From: Cupriavidus sp. WGlv3
GTDB taxonomy: Bacteria; Pseudomonadota; Gammaproteobacteria; Burkholderiales; Burkholderiaceae
Length of the DNA stretch: 64,000 bases
Direction: 5' to 3'
Assembly: GCF_023952475.1 (NCBI RefSeq)
Contig: NZ_JALHRX010000001.1
Location: forward strand, 186,001 to 250,000
This document shows positions 18,619 through 28,032 of this stretch, piece by piece. The position numbers and the translations under genes were made by a program. Under the pieces are notes generated by a model. It did no database searches and was not told the origin of the DNA. It saw nothing but the letters and a program-made list of their open reading frames with translations. Positions within the stretch are counted from its first letter, which is position 1, and the number at the start of each line of letters is the position of its first letter.

Positions 18619-20715
18619 TCAGGCCTGGCGCCCCCCTGCAGCCGCCGGCGCAGGTGCCACGCGCGGCGGCACCAGCAGCGACAGCGGCTGTTTCAGGATG
18701 CGCCGCCGCACGGCCGCGCTCAGCTCGGCGCGATCGATGCGCCGCAAGTTGCGTGACCGCAGCGCCATATTGAATGCCAGCGCAAAGCTGACCGCGACGT
18801 TCAGCATGCCCATCAGCGCAATGCCCGCCACTGCCAGCCACAACGCCGGCATGCGCAGTGCGTCCCAGCCCAGCACGCCAATCGCCGCACCCACCGACCC
18901 GGTCGACAGCGTCACATGCCGCACTTCCATATGCGGGCCGAAAAAGCTCAGGATCTCCGGCCCCAGCCCCAGCAGCAGTCCCAGCGACACGTTGGCGACG
19001 ATGCCCGACAGGTTGCGTTTCCAGAAGTCCGCCACCCGGGTGGCGCCGTGCGGGCCCAGCACGTACTGCAGGCGCCGGTGGTAGGCCATCACGTCGTGCA
19101 CGCGGTGCAGCGCGAACCAGTTGTCGGCCCAGCCCGCGAACAGGCTCGACAGCCACAGCAGCACGCCGGTGAAGGCGGCGTACAGCGGCGTCGGTCCCAG
19201 GATCGAGAAGGACTCGATGGTGGCGATCGCCTTGGCCGGCGTGATCAGGTTGGTGCCCAGCAGCCGGTGCGCCAGCCACTGCACGCCCAGCGCCACCGGG
19301 AACACCACCGCCAGGTTGCCGGCAATGGCCGCCGCGTTGGATCGGATCATGGCGACGGTGTCGTCGACAAAGATCTCGCGCCCCTCCGGCCGCCCCGCGT
19401 TATCGAGCCGGTGCGCCAGCGCCGGCCCGGTCATGGCCGGCTGCTTGGTCGCCAGCGTGAAGTGCGCGAAATGGATGGCGAGGAAGCTGCCGGCATAGTT
19501 GAGCGAGGCCAGCACGCCCTCGCTGAACTTGTCCAGGTGCAGCCCGTAGATCAGGAACTTCAGGTACACCGTGGCCACCGAGACCAGGCCGCCGCCCGCC
19601 GCGGCGCGCACCAGCTCGGCATATTCGCGGCGGTCGCGGGTGATGTAGTGCTCGCCGGTCTCGGCCGAGCGCTCCACCACCTTGCGCGCCAGCTGTGCGA
19701 ACGAGGTGCCGGCCAGATGCGCAATGCTGCGCCGCGCCTGGGTCGAGCGGATCAGCTCGGCCACCAGGTGCGCCGGCATGCCGGGACGGCCCGGCTCGAC
19801 CCACGCCGCAAGCAGCAGCTCGATGCGGCTGAGCTGCACCTTCATGCGCTCGATCTGGAACACCACCTCGACCGACACGCCGTTTTCCTCCAGATCTTCG
19901 TACACCTGGCGGGCGGCGGCGTGGCAGCCGTCGAGCAGCGCGCGGAAGTAGTTCAGGCGATGGCCGAAGCTGTTGTCGTCACGGCGCAGGCCGTCCTCGC
20001 GCAAGGCCTGGATGGCCTCGTCCAGGCGAAAGAACGGGGTCTCCTCGACACGCCCCGCCAGCCGCGAGCGGATCGCCTGGCTCAGCCCGGTGGCGCGCAC
20101 CTGGCTGACCAGCACCGCGATGCTGGTGGCCAGGGTCTGGCCGAGCGCCTCGCGATAGCGCGCCAGCCCAGCCGCCTCCCCCTCGGCGTGGCCGGTTTCC
20201 AGCACGCGGGCCACCCTCGCCATCAGCGCAGCGTCGATGGCATCGACCCACTCGGCATCGTCGTCGCCGACGAACACCAGCGCAAACAGCGCGGCCATGT
20301 CGCTGCGGTTCGGCGGCGGCGGCAAAAAACGGCTCTGCAGCCGGCTCACCATCTCGCTGAAGAAGCCGGGATGCTGGGCCACGCCGGTATCGCAGAACAG
20401 GCCGGTGGGGTCGTTCTCGCGCAGCAGGCTGCGCACCGTCTGCGCAAAGCGCGCGGCCCAGTCCGGATGCCGCTCCAGCACCTGCAGCAGGTAGCGCAGG
20501 CGCACGTGCTCCGGATGGCGACGCGGCGCGCCGTCTTCCTGGCTGTCGGCATCGGCACCGAGGCCGCCGTCGCGGCGGATCCAGAAGGCCAGTTCGATCA
20601 GCCAGCCGTTGCGCTCGGCCAGCGGCGCCTCCGGATCGGCCGCACTCAGGATGGCGTCGAGCTGCAGGCTGGCATTGCGCGACTCGCGCCATTTGCGAAA
20701 CAGTTTGCGAAGCAT
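18619..20715 (-). CDS. Membrane protein of the 'SpecificRecomb' (PF10136) family
   Basis: 698 residues from MLRKLFRKWRES at 20715. The family is annotated as site-specific recombinase, but the sequence does not look like one: no Tyr- or Ser-recombinase motif is seen, and the C-terminal half holds about six hydrophobic segments (for example LASLNYAGSFLAIHF, NLAVVFPVALGVQWL, LYAAFTGVLLWLSSLF, VSLGLLLGLGPEIL and LWLAVAGIALMGML). The N-terminal 350 residues are soluble and helical. An upstream in-frame extension to 20895 runs into the neighbouring phosphatase gene and is rejected. The likely role is unknown; the membrane topology is what can be supported. Confidence 0.8.
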   Translation of the reverse strand: MLRKLFRKWRESRNASLQLDAILSAADPEAPLAERNGWLIELAFWIRRDGGLGADADSQEDGAPRRHPEHVRLRYLLQVLERHPDWAARFAQTVRSLLRENDPTGLFCDTGVAQHPGFFSEMVSRLQSRFLPPPPNRSDMAALFALVFVGDDDAEWVDAIDAALMARVARVLETGHAEGEAAGLARYREALGQTLATSIAVLVSQVRATGLSQAIRSRLAGRVEETPFFRLDEAIQALREDGLRRDDNSFGHRLNYFRALLDGCHAAARQVYEDLEENGVSVEVVFQIERMKVQLSRIELLLAAWVEPGRPGMPAHLVAELIRSTQARRSIAHLAGTSFAQLARKVVERSAETGEHYITRDRREYAELVRAAAGGGLVSVATVYLKFLIYGLHLDKFSEGVLASLNYAGSFLAIHFAHFTLATKQPAMTGPALAHRLDNAGRPEGREIFVDDTVAMIRSNAAAIAGNLAVVFPVALGVQWLAHRLLGTNLITPAKAIATIESFSILGPTPLYAAFTGVLLWLSSLFAGWADNWFALHRVHDVMAYHRRLQYVLGPHGATRVADFWKRNLSGIVANVSLGLLLGLGPEILSFFGPHMEVRHVTLSTGSVGAAIGVLGWDALRMPALWLAVAGIALMGMLNVAVSFALAFNMALRSRNLRRIDRAELSAAVRRRILKQPLSLLVPPRVAPAPAAAGGRQA

Positions 20716-20803
20716 GGATTCTCGTCGGGATCGGGCCGCCGGCCGCGGGCGCAGGACGCCGCGCGGTGGGGGGAGGCCGGGAAAGACCGGGCAGCGGACC
20801 GGC

Positions 20804-21292
20804 TCAGCCGGCCGGATGCTGCAGGCGCTGGCGCAGTTCGGCCACCAGGCCGTCGCAGGCATCCTCGATGTAGTCGAGCACGCGCTCGAAGCCATCGCCT
20901 TCGCCGTAATACGGGTCCGGCACTTCGTCGGCGTGGTGGCGGGTGGCGAAGCTCATCAACAGCCGCACCTTGTCGCCGGCATCCGGGCGCAGCCGCAGCA
21001 GGCCGGCCAGGTTCTCGCGGTCCATCGCCAGGATCAGGTCGAAGCGGTCGAAGTCGGGCACGCCGACCTTGCGCGCGCGCAGCGCCGACAGGTCGTAGCC
21101 GCGCTGCAGCGCATGGCGCTGGGTGCGCGGATCGGGGGCGCGGCCGAGGTGGTATTCATGGGTGCCGGCCGAATCCAGCTCCACCAGCGCCGCCAGTCCG
21201 GCGGCATCGAGCTTGGCGCGCAGCACGCCCTCCGCCGTCGGGGAACGGCAGATATTCCCCATGCAACACATCAGGATGGCGTATGGCTTCAT
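20804..21292 (-). CDS. Low-molecular-weight protein-tyrosine phosphatase
   Basis: 162 residues. The P-loop CMGNICRSPTAEG has nucleophile Cys10 and Arg16 (C-x5-R-S), and the general acid is Asp126 in VPDPYYGEG, as in the LMW-PTP family. Substrates in bacteria include tyrosine kinases of exopolysaccharide export and stress proteins; no capsule genes are nearby, so a housekeeping role is likelier. The start MKPYAILMCC at 21292 is preferred to an upstream in-frame Met. It lies 88 bases upstream of the membrane protein gene on the same strand. Confidence 0.93.
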   Translation of the reverse strand: MKPYAILMCCMGNICRSPTAEGVLRAKLDAAGLAALVELDSAGTHEYHLGRAPDPRTQRHALQRGYDLSALRARKVGVPDFDRFDLILAMDRENLAGLLRLRPDAGDKVRLLMSFATRHHADEVPDPYYGEGDGFERVLDYIEDACDGLVAELRQRLQHPAG

Positions 21293-21386
21293 CGGATCAA
21301 GGCTTGGCTGGGTGGCATGGAGGCGCGATTCTACCTGCCGCCCTTTCCGCCGGCCCCGCGTGTCGCAGCGCTGGGCGGTGGCGGCG

Positions 21387-21629
21387 CTAGGCGAGCTGCC
21401 TGGCCAGCCGCTCGCCGTGCGCAAACCCCGCCACCTGCGCGGCCTCGGCCGACTTGTAGTGATCGGTGATGCGCGAGCTGTCGGTCAGCGTGCCGGCGGC
21501 CCGGATGTTGGTGCCGGGGCGGCACACGCGCACGGTGTACGACCATTCGCTTTGTGAGCGCTGCCTGACCTGCACTTGCACTTCGTGGGTTTCATAGACC
21601 TTCTTTTTCCATTCGCCGATGTCGGTCAT
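21387..21629 (-). CDS. Small conserved hypothetical protein (80 aa)
   Basis: MTDIGEWKKKVYETHEVQV at the start and HYKSAEAAQVAGFAHGERL near the end. GGAGAAACCACA precedes the ATG, a good Shine-Dalgarno. No signal peptide, membrane segment or known motif; the composition is soluble and mixed-charge. The central part alternates hydrophobic and polar residues (EVQVQVRQRSQSEWSYTVRV), consistent with a beta hairpin. It follows another small gene by 40 bases, and the two may form a unit upstream of the phosphatase. Function not recognised. Confidence 0.7.
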   Translation of the reverse strand: MTDIGEWKKKVYETHEVQVQVRQRSQSEWSYTVRVCRPGTNIRAAGTLTDSSRITDHYKSAEAAQVAGFAHGERLARQLA

Positions 21630-21669
21630 TGTGGTTTCTCCACGGGAAATGGGGGTACCCGCCGGCGCG

Positions 21670-21891
21670 CTAGCTGACCTCGCCCGCGTCGATCGCGCGC
21701 ATCGCGCCGGCCTCCGCCAGCGCGATCGCGGCCTCAGGCGTGGGCGCGTCGCCGGCAATTGCCTCGAAGCTCGGGCCGGTCGGTTCGCCGAACGCGTCGG
21801 CGATGCGCATCTGTGCAGCAAAGCCGCCGGCGGCATTCGGGACCGCGGTGACGACCACCGCGTAGCCGCCGTATTCAAACTGGCGTTCCAT
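21670..21891 (-). CDS. Small conserved hypothetical protein (73 aa)
   Basis: MERQFEYGGYAVVVTAVPNA then GFAAQMRIADAFGEPTGPSF and an Ala/Glu-rich end that looks helical (APTPEAAIALAEAGAMRAID). An AAGGAGG Shine-Dalgarno lies five bases before the ATG, strong support for translation. The beta-strand start and helical end suggest a small alpha/beta fold. No membrane segment. It sits 90 bases after the uvrB stop, on the same strand. Function not recognised. Confidence 0.72.
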   Translation of the reverse strand: MERQFEYGGYAVVVTAVPNAAGGFAAQMRIADAFGEPTGPSFEAIAGDAPTPEAAIALAEAGAMRAIDAGEVS

Positions 21892-21981
21892 CGTGCCTCC
21901 TTCGCCGCGGTCCGTTGCCCGGCTCCGCTGGCGCTGCCGAGGATTTCACTATAGGCGAAGCGCGCCCGGCGTTGCGGCGTA

Positions 21982-24066
21982 TCAGGCAGGCGGCAGCGCG
22001 CTCTCGCCGCTGGCGCCGAACACCTGCGCCTTGAGCTTGGCCAGCTGGTCGCGCACCTGCGCGGCCTGTTCGAACTCCAGGTTGCGCGCATGGTCGAGCA
22101 TGAGCTTCTCCAGCCGCTTGATCTCCTTCGAGACCTGCTTTTCGCTCATCTCCTCGTAGCGGGCTTGCTCCTGCGCCGCCTGCAACTCGGCCCGGGCGTC
22201 GCTGACGTTGTAGACGCCGTCGATAATGTCCTTGATGCGCTTGACCACGCCGCGCGGCGTGATGCCGTTGGCTTCGTTGAAGGCGATCTGCTTGGCGCGG
22301 CGGCGCTCGGTCTCGTCGATGGCCTTTTTCATCGAGTCGGTCATGCGGTCCGCGTACAGGATGGCGGTGCCGTTGACGTTGCGGGCGGCGCGGCCGATGG
22401 TCTGGATCAGCGAGCGCTCGGCACGCAGGAAGCCTTCCTTGTCCGCGTCGAGGATCGCCACCAGCGATACCTCGGGGATGTCCAGCCCCTCGCGCAGCAG
22501 GTTGATCCCCACCAGCACGTCGAAGGTGCCCAGGCGCAGGTCGCGGATGATCTCGACGCGCTCGACGGTATCGATATCCGAGTGCAGGTAGCGCACCTTG
22601 ACGCCGTTCTCGGTCAGGAACTCGGTCAGCTGCTCGGCCATGCGCTTGGTCAGCGTGGTCACCAGCACGCGCTCGCCGGCGCCGACGCGGGCGTGGATCT
22701 CGGACAACAGGTCATCCACCTGCGTGGTCGCCGGACGCACCATGATGATCGGGTCGACCAGGCCGGTCGGCCGCACCACCTGCTCCACCACCTGGCCGGC
22801 GTGCTCCTGTTCGAACTGCGCCGGCGTCGCGGAGACGAACATCACCTGGCGCATCTTGCGCTCGAACTCGTCGAACTTGAGCGGCCGGTTGTCCAGCGCC
22901 GACGGCAGCCGGAAGCCATACTCCACCAGCGTGGTCTTGCGCGCGCGATCGCCGTTGTACATGCCGTTGAGCTGGCCGATCAGCACGTGCGACTCGTCCA
23001 GGAACATCAGCGCGTCGGGCGGCAGGTAGTCGACCAGCGTCGGCGGCGGGTCGCCGGGGCGTGCGCCGGACAGGTGCCGCGAATAGTTCTCGATGCCCTT
23101 GCAGAAGCCCAGCTCGGACAGCATCTCGAGGTCGAAGCGGGTGCGCTGCTCGAGCCGCTGCGCCTCCACCAGCCGGTTTTCCTTGTGGAAGAACTCAAGC
23201 CGCTCGCGCAGCTCGGCCTTGATCGCCTCGATCGCGCGCAGCACGGTCTCGCGCGGGGTCACGTAGTGGCTCGACGGGTAGACCGTGAAGCGCGGGATCT
23301 TCTGCCGCACCCGCCCTGTCAGCGGATCGAAGAAATGCAGCGACTCGACTTCATCGTCGAACATCTCCAGCCGCACCGCCATCTCGGCGTGCTCGGCCGG
23401 GAAGATGTCGATGGTGTCGCCGCGCACGCGGAAGGTGCCGCGCTGGAAGTCGGTCTCGTTGCGGGTGTACTGCATTGCGATCAGGCGCGCGATCACGTCG
23501 CGCTGGCTGATCTTGTCGCCGGCCCGCAGCGTCAGGATCATCTGGTGGTATTCGGTCGGGTTGCCGATACCGTAGATTGCCGACACGGTCGCGACGATGA
23601 CGGTGTCGCGGCGCTCCAGCAGGCTCTTGGTCGCCGACAGCCGCATCTGCTCGATATGCTCGTTGATCGACGAGTCCTTCTCGATAAACAGGTCGCGCTG
23701 CGGGACGTAGGCCTCGGGCTGGTAGTAGTCGTAGTAGCTGACGAAGTACTCGACGGCATTGCGCGGGAAGAACTCGCGGAATTCCGCGTAGAGCTGCGCC
23801 GCCAGCGTCTTGTTGGGCGCGAACACGATGGCCGGCCGCCCCATGCGGGCGATCACGTTGGCCATGGTGAAGGTCTTGCCCGAACCGGTGACGCCCAGCA
23901 GGGTCTGGAACGACAGGCCGTCTTCCACCCCCTCCACCAGCTGCCGGATTGCCTCGGGCTGGTCGCCGGCGGGCGGGAACGGCTGGTACAACTGGAACGG
24001 GGAGCCGGGAAATGTGACGAATTTGTCTTCGTCCAGGGCCGGCGCGGCTTCGGCAAGGTTCGTCAT
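21982..24066 (-). CDS. uvrB: Excinuclease ABC subunit B
   Basis: Damage-verification helicase of nucleotide excision repair. 694 residues: Walker [14 protein letters not shown] near residue 60, the damage-probing beta hairpin with [20 protein letters not shown], helicase motifs [15 protein letters not shown] and QTIGRAARN, and the C-terminal UVR motif ([20 protein letters not shown]) that binds UvrA/UvrC. An N-terminal extension of about 20 residues precedes the conserved [17 protein letters not shown]. It is transcribed divergently from the aminotransferase gene. Confidence 0.98.
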   Translation of the reverse strand: MTNLAEAAPALDEDKFVTFPGSPFQLYQPFPPAGDQPEAIRQLVEGVEDGLSFQTLLGVTGSGKTFTMANVIARMGRPAIVFAPNKTLAAQLYAEFREFFPRNAVEYFVSYYDYYQPEAYVPQRDLFIEKDSSINEHIEQMRLSATKSLLERRDTVIVATVSAIYGIGNPTEYHQMILTLRAGDKISQRDVIARLIAMQYTRNETDFQRGTFRVRGDTIDIFPAEHAEMAVRLEMFDDEVESLHFFDPLTGRVRQKIPRFTVYPSSHYVTPRETVLRAIEAIKAELRERLEFFHKENRLVEAQRLEQRTRFDLEMLSELGFCKGIENYSRHLSGARPGDPPPTLVDYLPPDALMFLDESHVLIGQLNGMYNGDRARKTTLVEYGFRLPSALDNRPLKFDEFERKMRQVMFVSATPAQFEQEHAGQVVEQVVRPTGLVDPIIMVRPATTQVDDLLSEIHARVGAGERVLVTTLTKRMAEQLTEFLTENGVKVRYLHSDIDTVERVEIIRDLRLGTFDVLVGINLLREGLDIPEVSLVAILDADKEGFLRAERSLIQTIGRAARNVNGTAILYADRMTDSMKKAIDETERRRAKQIAFNEANGITPRGVVKRIKDIIDGVYNVSDARAELQAAQEQARYEEMSEKQVSKEIKRLEKLMLDHARNLEFEQAAQVRDQLAKLKAQVFGASGESALPPA

Positions 24067-24238
24067 AGGGGCGTGACTAGGGAAATACCTGAGGAAAACG
24101 GGCGGATTACGCTAGAATCTTGGGGTTGTCAGCCCCCGCTTCAAGCCAAGAAGAGCGCGGCCGGGCCTGCCAGCCTCCAGCGCAGTACGGAGCATTCTAC
24201 GCCTTCCGTTTTTCACATAGCCGACCACGAGATTCCAA

Positions 24239-25435
24239 ATGAGTTTGTTTTCTGCCGTCGAGATGGCCCCGCGCGACCCGATCCTGGGCCTCAACGAAGC
24301 CTTCAATGCCGACACCCGCGCGACCAAGGTCAACCTGGGCGTTGGCGTGTACTTCACCGACGAAGGGAAAATCCCGCTGCTGCGTGCCGTCCAGGAGGCA
24401 GAAAAAGCCCGTCTGACCACCGCCACCCCGCGCGGCTACCTGCCCATCGAAGGCATCGCGGCCTATGACCAGGCGGTGCAGACGCTGCTGTTCGGCAAGG
24501 AATCGCCGCTGATCACGGAAGGCCGCGTGGTGACGGCCCAGGCACTCGGCGGCACCGGCGCGCTGAAGATCGGCGCCGACTTCCTGAAGCGCCTGTACCC
24601 GGACGCCAAGGTCGCCATCAGCGACCCGAGCTGGGAAAACCACCGCGCGCTGTTCGAATCCGCCGGCTTCCCGGTGGTCAACTACGCCTACTACGACGCC
24701 CCCAGCCACGGCCTGAACTTCGCCGGCATGGTGGAATCGCTGAAGTCGTTCCCGGCCAACACCATCGTCGTGCTGCACGCGTGCTGCCACAACCCGACCG
24801 GCGTCGACCTGTCGCCCGAGCAGTGGCAGCAGGTGGTGGAACTGGTCAAGGAACGCAACCTGATCCCGTTCCTGGACATGGCCTACCAGGGCTTTGCCGA
24901 CGGCATCGACGCCGATGGCGCCGCGGTGCGCCTGTTCGCTGACTCGGGCCTGCCGTTCTTCGTGTCGAGCTCGTTCTCGAAGAGCTTCTCGCTGTACGGA
25001 GAGCGCGTCGGCGCGCTGTCGATCGTCACCACCAGCAAGGAAGAGGCGCAGCGCGTGATGTCGCAGGTCAAGCGCGTGATCCGCACCAACTACTCCAACC
25101 CGCCGACCCACGGCGGCACCGTGGTCGCGACCGTGCTGAACAGCCCGGAACTGCGCGCCATGTGGGAAGAAGAACTGGCCGAAATGCGTGACCGCATCAA
25201 GCTGATGCGCCACGCGCTGGTCGACAAGCTGGCTGCCAAGGGCGTGCCGGGCGACTTCTCCTTCGTCAAGGCCCAGCGCGGCATGTTCTCGTACTCGGGC
25301 CTGACTTCGGCCCAGGTCGACCGCCTGCGCAACGAGCACGGCATCTACGCCGTCGGCACCGGCCGCATCTGCGTGGCGGCGCTGAACAGCCGCAACATCG
25401 ATGCGGTGGTCGACGCAATCGCGGCGGTGATGTAA
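24239..25435 (+). CDS. tyrB: Class I aminotransferase, aspartate/aromatic amino acid type
   Basis: 398 residues of fold-type I PLP enzymes. The lysine that binds PLP is in SSSFSKSFSLYGERVGAL, the cofactor-binding Asn/Asp in HNPTGVDLS and FLDMAYQGF, and the substrate Arg near the C-terminus in GRICVAALN. The N-terminus SLFSAVEMAPRDPILGLNEAF is that of the AspC/TyrB group; the sequence alone does not settle whether aspartate or aromatic substrates dominate. It stands alone between the divergent uvrB and a terminator. Confidence 0.93.
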   Translation: MSLFSAVEMAPRDPILGLNEAFNADTRATKVNLGVGVYFTDEGKIPLLRAVQEAEKARLTTATPRGYLPIEGIAAYDQAVQTLLFGKESPLITEGRVVTAQALGGTGALKIGADFLKRLYPDAKVAISDPSWENHRALFESAGFPVVNYAYYDAPSHGLNFAGMVESLKSFPANTIVVLHACCHNPTGVDLSPEQWQQVVELVKERNLIPFLDMAYQGFADGIDADGAAVRLFADSGLPFFVSSSFSKSFSLYGERVGALSIVTTSKEEAQRVMSQVKRVIRTNYSNPPTHGGTVVATVLNSPELRAMWEEELAEMRDRIKLMRHALVDKLAAKGVPGDFSFVKAQRGMFSYSGLTSAQVDRLRNEHGIYAVGTGRICVAALNSRNIDAVVDAIAAVM

Positions 25436-25496
25436 CACCGGCATCAGTTGCCGCGCCGCAACGGCCGGTAACTGGCGTGCGCATCACAATGCAATA

Positions 25497-25525
25497 GCAA
25501 AAAAGCGGCTTCGGCCGCTTTTTGC
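25497..25525 (+). terminator. Intrinsic terminator after the aminotransferase gene
   Basis: AAGCGGC and GCCGCTT pair around the stable TTCG loop, extended by an A-tract before and a T-tract after, 62 bases beyond the stop. Together with the promoter at 25634 it accounts for the otherwise empty 309-base gap 25436-25744. Confidence 0.9.
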
Positions 25526-25633
25526 ATTTGTTTGCGATGTTTGTAGGACGTTGTCACGGAAAAATCAGGCCTATGCCTATTGTGTTCCGCGCATGGGGAA
25601 GTACTTTAAGGTATATGCTGCAAAGCAAGATCG

Positions 25634-25662
25634 TTAGCACGGTCGTTCGGTTCAGGCATAAT
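25634..25662 (+). promoter_or_regulatory. Candidate sigma70 promoter of phaZ
   Basis: TTAGCA (25634-25639) and CATAAT (25657-25662) with a 17-base spacer. The transcript would start near 25669, leaving a leader of about 75 bases before the phaZ ATG. Nothing else coding is seen in the gap 25526-25744. Confidence 0.5.
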
Positions 25663-25744
25663 CGGCGCCACACGATCCAAGGTGTATTGTCAGTACATTG
25701 TTACTTGGTGGTACGCATTCTCAGTAAGACCAGGCAGAAACGGC

Positions 25745-27013
25745 ATGCTCTATCAATTGCATGAGTTCCAGCGCTCGATCCTGCACCCGCTGACCGCGTG
25801 GGCCCAGGCGACCGCCAAGACCTTCACCAACCCCCTCAGCCCGATGTCGCTGGTACCTGGCGCGCCCCGCCTGGCCGCCGGCTACGAACTGCTGTACCGG
25901 CTCGGCAAGGAATACGAAAAACCGGCGTTCGATATCAAGTCGGTGCGCTCCAACGGACGCGACATCCCTATCGTCGAGCAGACCGTGCTGGAGAAGCCTT
26001 TCTGCAAGCTGCTGCGCTTCAAGCGCTATGCCGACGACCCCGAGACCATCAAGCTGCTCAAGGACGAGCCGGTGGTGCTGGTGGCCGCGCCGCTGTCGGG
26101 CCACCATGCCACGCTGCTGCGCGACACCGTGCGCACGCTGCTGCAGGACCACAAGGTCTACGTGACCGACTGGATCGACGCGCGCATGGTGCCGGTCGAG
26201 GATGGTGCCTTCCACCTGTCGGACTACATCTATTACATCCAGGAATTCATCCGCCATATCGGCGCCGAGAACCTGCACGTGATCTCGGTATGCCAGCCCA
26301 CGGTACCGGTGCTGGCGGCCATTTCGCTGATGGCGTCGGCCGGCGAGAAGACGCCGCGCACCATGACCATGATGGGCGGCCCGATCGACGCGCGCAAAAG
26401 CCCGACCGCGGTCAACTCGCTGGCGACCAACAAGTCCTACGAGTGGTTCGAGAACAACGTCATCTACACCGTGCCGGCCAACTACGCGGGCCACGGCCGC
26501 CGTGTCTACCCGGGCTTCCTGCAGCATGCCGGCTTCGTCGCGATGAACCCGGACCGGCACCTGTCGTCGCACTATGACTACTACCTGAGCCTGGTCGAGG
26601 GCGATGCCGACGACGCCGAGGCGCACGTGCGCTTCTACGACGAATACAACGCGGTGCTCGACATGGCCGCCGAGTACTACCTCGACACCATTCGCGAGGT
26701 GTTCCAGGAATTCCGCCTGGCCAACGGCACCTGGGCCATCGACGGCAAGCCGGTGCGCCCGCAGGACATCAAGAGCACGGCGCTGATGACCGTCGAGGGC
26801 GAGCTCGACGATATCTCCGGCGCAGGCCAGACCGCCGCCGCGCACGACCTGTGCGCCGGCATCCCGAAAAACCGCAAGCAGCATTTGAACGCGGAGCGTT
26901 GCGGCCACTACGGGATCTTTTCGGGCCGGCGCTGGCGCGAGGACATCTACCCGCAGCTGCGCGACTTTATCCGCAAATACCACCAGGCCCCGGTGACCGT
27001 GGCCAGCAAGTAA
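25745..27013 (+). CDS. phaZ1: Intracellular poly(3-hydroxybutyrate) depolymerase PhaZ1
   Basis: Mobilises PHB granules inside the cell. 422 residues from MLYQLHEFQRSILHPLTAWA. The catalytic triad of this family is visible: Cys183 in the elbow ISVCQPTVP, Asp355 in EGELDDISG and His388 in CGHYGIFSG. These are the residue numbers I recall for Cupriavidus necator PhaZ1, and the whole protein reads as a near orthologue. An upstream in-frame extension to 25682 has no ribosome site and is rejected. The gene is monocistronic, bracketed by a promoter and a terminator; no other pha gene is adjacent. A TetR gene is convergent downstream, so it is not an obvious regulator of phaZ. Confidence 0.96.
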   Translation: MLYQLHEFQRSILHPLTAWAQATAKTFTNPLSPMSLVPGAPRLAAGYELLYRLGKEYEKPAFDIKSVRSNGRDIPIVEQTVLEKPFCKLLRFKRYADDPETIKLLKDEPVVLVAAPLSGHHATLLRDTVRTLLQDHKVYVTDWIDARMVPVEDGAFHLSDYIYYIQEFIRHIGAENLHVISVCQPTVPVLAAISLMASAGEKTPRTMTMMGGPIDARKSPTAVNSLATNKSYEWFENNVIYTVPANYAGHGRRVYPGFLQHAGFVAMNPDRHLSSHYDYYLSLVEGDADDAEAHVRFYDEYNAVLDMAAEYYLDTIREVFQEFRLANGTWAIDGKPVRPQDIKSTALMTVEGELDDISGAGQTAAAHDLCAGIPKNRKQHLNAERCGHYGIFSGRRWREDIYPQLRDFIRKYHQAPVTVASK

Positions 27014-27015
27014 AA

Positions 27016-27039
27016 AAACGCCCGCGCAAGCGGGCGTTT
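27016..27039. terminator. Bidirectional terminator between phaZ and a TetR gene
   Basis: AAACGCCCGC (27016-27025) and GCGGGCGTTT (27030-27039) pair perfectly around GCAA. The hairpin starts immediately after the phaZ stop and lies 25 bases past the stop of the opposed TetR gene. Confidence 0.88.
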
Positions 27040-27063
27040 GTGTATGGCAGCGCCGCCGGCGGC

Positions 27064-27699
27064 TCAGGGCTTCTTCAGGTAGCTCAGCAGCATGTCGGTG
27101 TGCAGCTCGGCAAAGCGCTCGTGCTCCTGCTGCGACGCCACGTCGCGGCCGATCACGGCGCTGATGGTGTAGCGGTTCGACAGCACGTAGTAGCCCAGCG
27201 CGGAAATCGTCAGGTAGAACTGCGGCACGTCGATCTGGTCGCGGAACAGTCCCTGCTGCTGGCCGCGCCGGATCACGTCGGCGAGCACGTCGACGACCGG
27301 GTTGATCAGCTGCTGCAGTTGCGACGATTTCTTCAGGTGCCGCGCCTCGTGCAGGTTCTCGCTGTTGACCAGGCGGATGAACTCGGGGTGCTCGTAGTAC
27401 CAGTCCCAGACGAAGCGGGCCAGCGTGCGCACGCCCTCGACCGGGTCTTCGTCGACCAGGTGCAGTTGCTCTTCGGCGGCGCGGAAGTTGGCGTATTGCT
27501 TCTCCAGCACCGCCAGGAACAGGCCCTCCTTGCTGCCGTAGTAGTAATACAGCATGCGCTCGTTGGTTTCCGCGCGCCGGGCAATCTGGTCGACGCGGGC
27601 GCCGGCCAGACCACCCTTGGCGAATTCCTCGGTGGCCGCAGCGAGGATGCGTCGGCGCGTCCCTTCCGGGTCGCGTTTTGTCTTGGGCTCTGTTGACAT
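27064..27699 (-). CDS. TetR-family transcriptional regulator
   Basis: 211 residues. The helix-turn-helix is at about 17-60 (RRRILAAATEEFAKGGLAGARVDQIA then NERMLYYYYGSKEGLF). The ligand domain is of the TetR_C_33-like type (QLINPVVDVLADVIRRGQQQGLFRD), often seen in regulators next to fatty-acid or aromatic pathways. The start MSTEPKTKRDPEG at 27699 is chosen because upstream in-frame sequence is non-conserved. A 23-base inverted repeat 36 bases upstream of the ATG may be its operator. It is divergent from rnfB; the target is unknown. Confidence 0.9.
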   Translation of the reverse strand: MSTEPKTKRDPEGTRRRILAAATEEFAKGGLAGARVDQIARRAETNERMLYYYYGSKEGLFLAVLEKQYANFRAAEEQLHLVDEDPVEGVRTLARFVWDWYYEHPEFIRLVNSENLHEARHLKKSSQLQQLINPVVDVLADVIRRGQQQGLFRDQIDVPQFYLTISALGYYVLSNRYTISAVIGRDVASQQEHERFAELHTDMLLSYLKKP

Positions 27700-27734
27700 G
27701 AGGTGTGGTCGATCGTTGCGCGGATTATGGCACA

Positions 27735-27757
27735 GGCCGGAATGCGGCAATCCGGCC
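27735..27757. repeat. Inverted repeat upstream of the TetR gene (possible operator)
   Basis: GGCCGGA (27735-27741) and TCCGGCC (27751-27757) are exact inverted copies with a nine-base spacer. On the minus strand a CATAAT -10-like box (27725-27730) follows at once, so a bound repressor would block the TetR promoter. The rest of the 333-base gap 27700-28032 holds no recognisable gene; GGGATAATCC near 27801-27810 is a second -10-like sequence on the plus strand. Confidence 0.45.
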
Positions 27758-28032
27758 GCGCGACGCGCATCATCGCCGTTTCTGTCCGCCGGCGAAATCG
27801 GGGATAATCCTTGCGGCGCGAAAAACCGCAGGGTCCGCAGAGACCCCGGTGCCGCAGGGGCCGCCAGCACATTGTCCGCCCCGGAAGGGCCGCCGTTATG
27901 TCGCCAACCGCTCACAGCATCGCGCAAATATCGTGCTTTGCCCGTGGCCGCGCCGCGCTGGTGCGGCTGCCGGTGCGGCTGCTGGCGCGCTATTTTGACC
28001 CCGCTCTTGTCCCCTAATTGCTGTCCGTTGTC

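Noticed and set aside
18619-20895. A longer start for the membrane protein gene
   Set aside because: The extra 60 residues overlap the phosphatase gene in another frame and are low-complexity; MLRKLFRKW at 20715 is a natural start.
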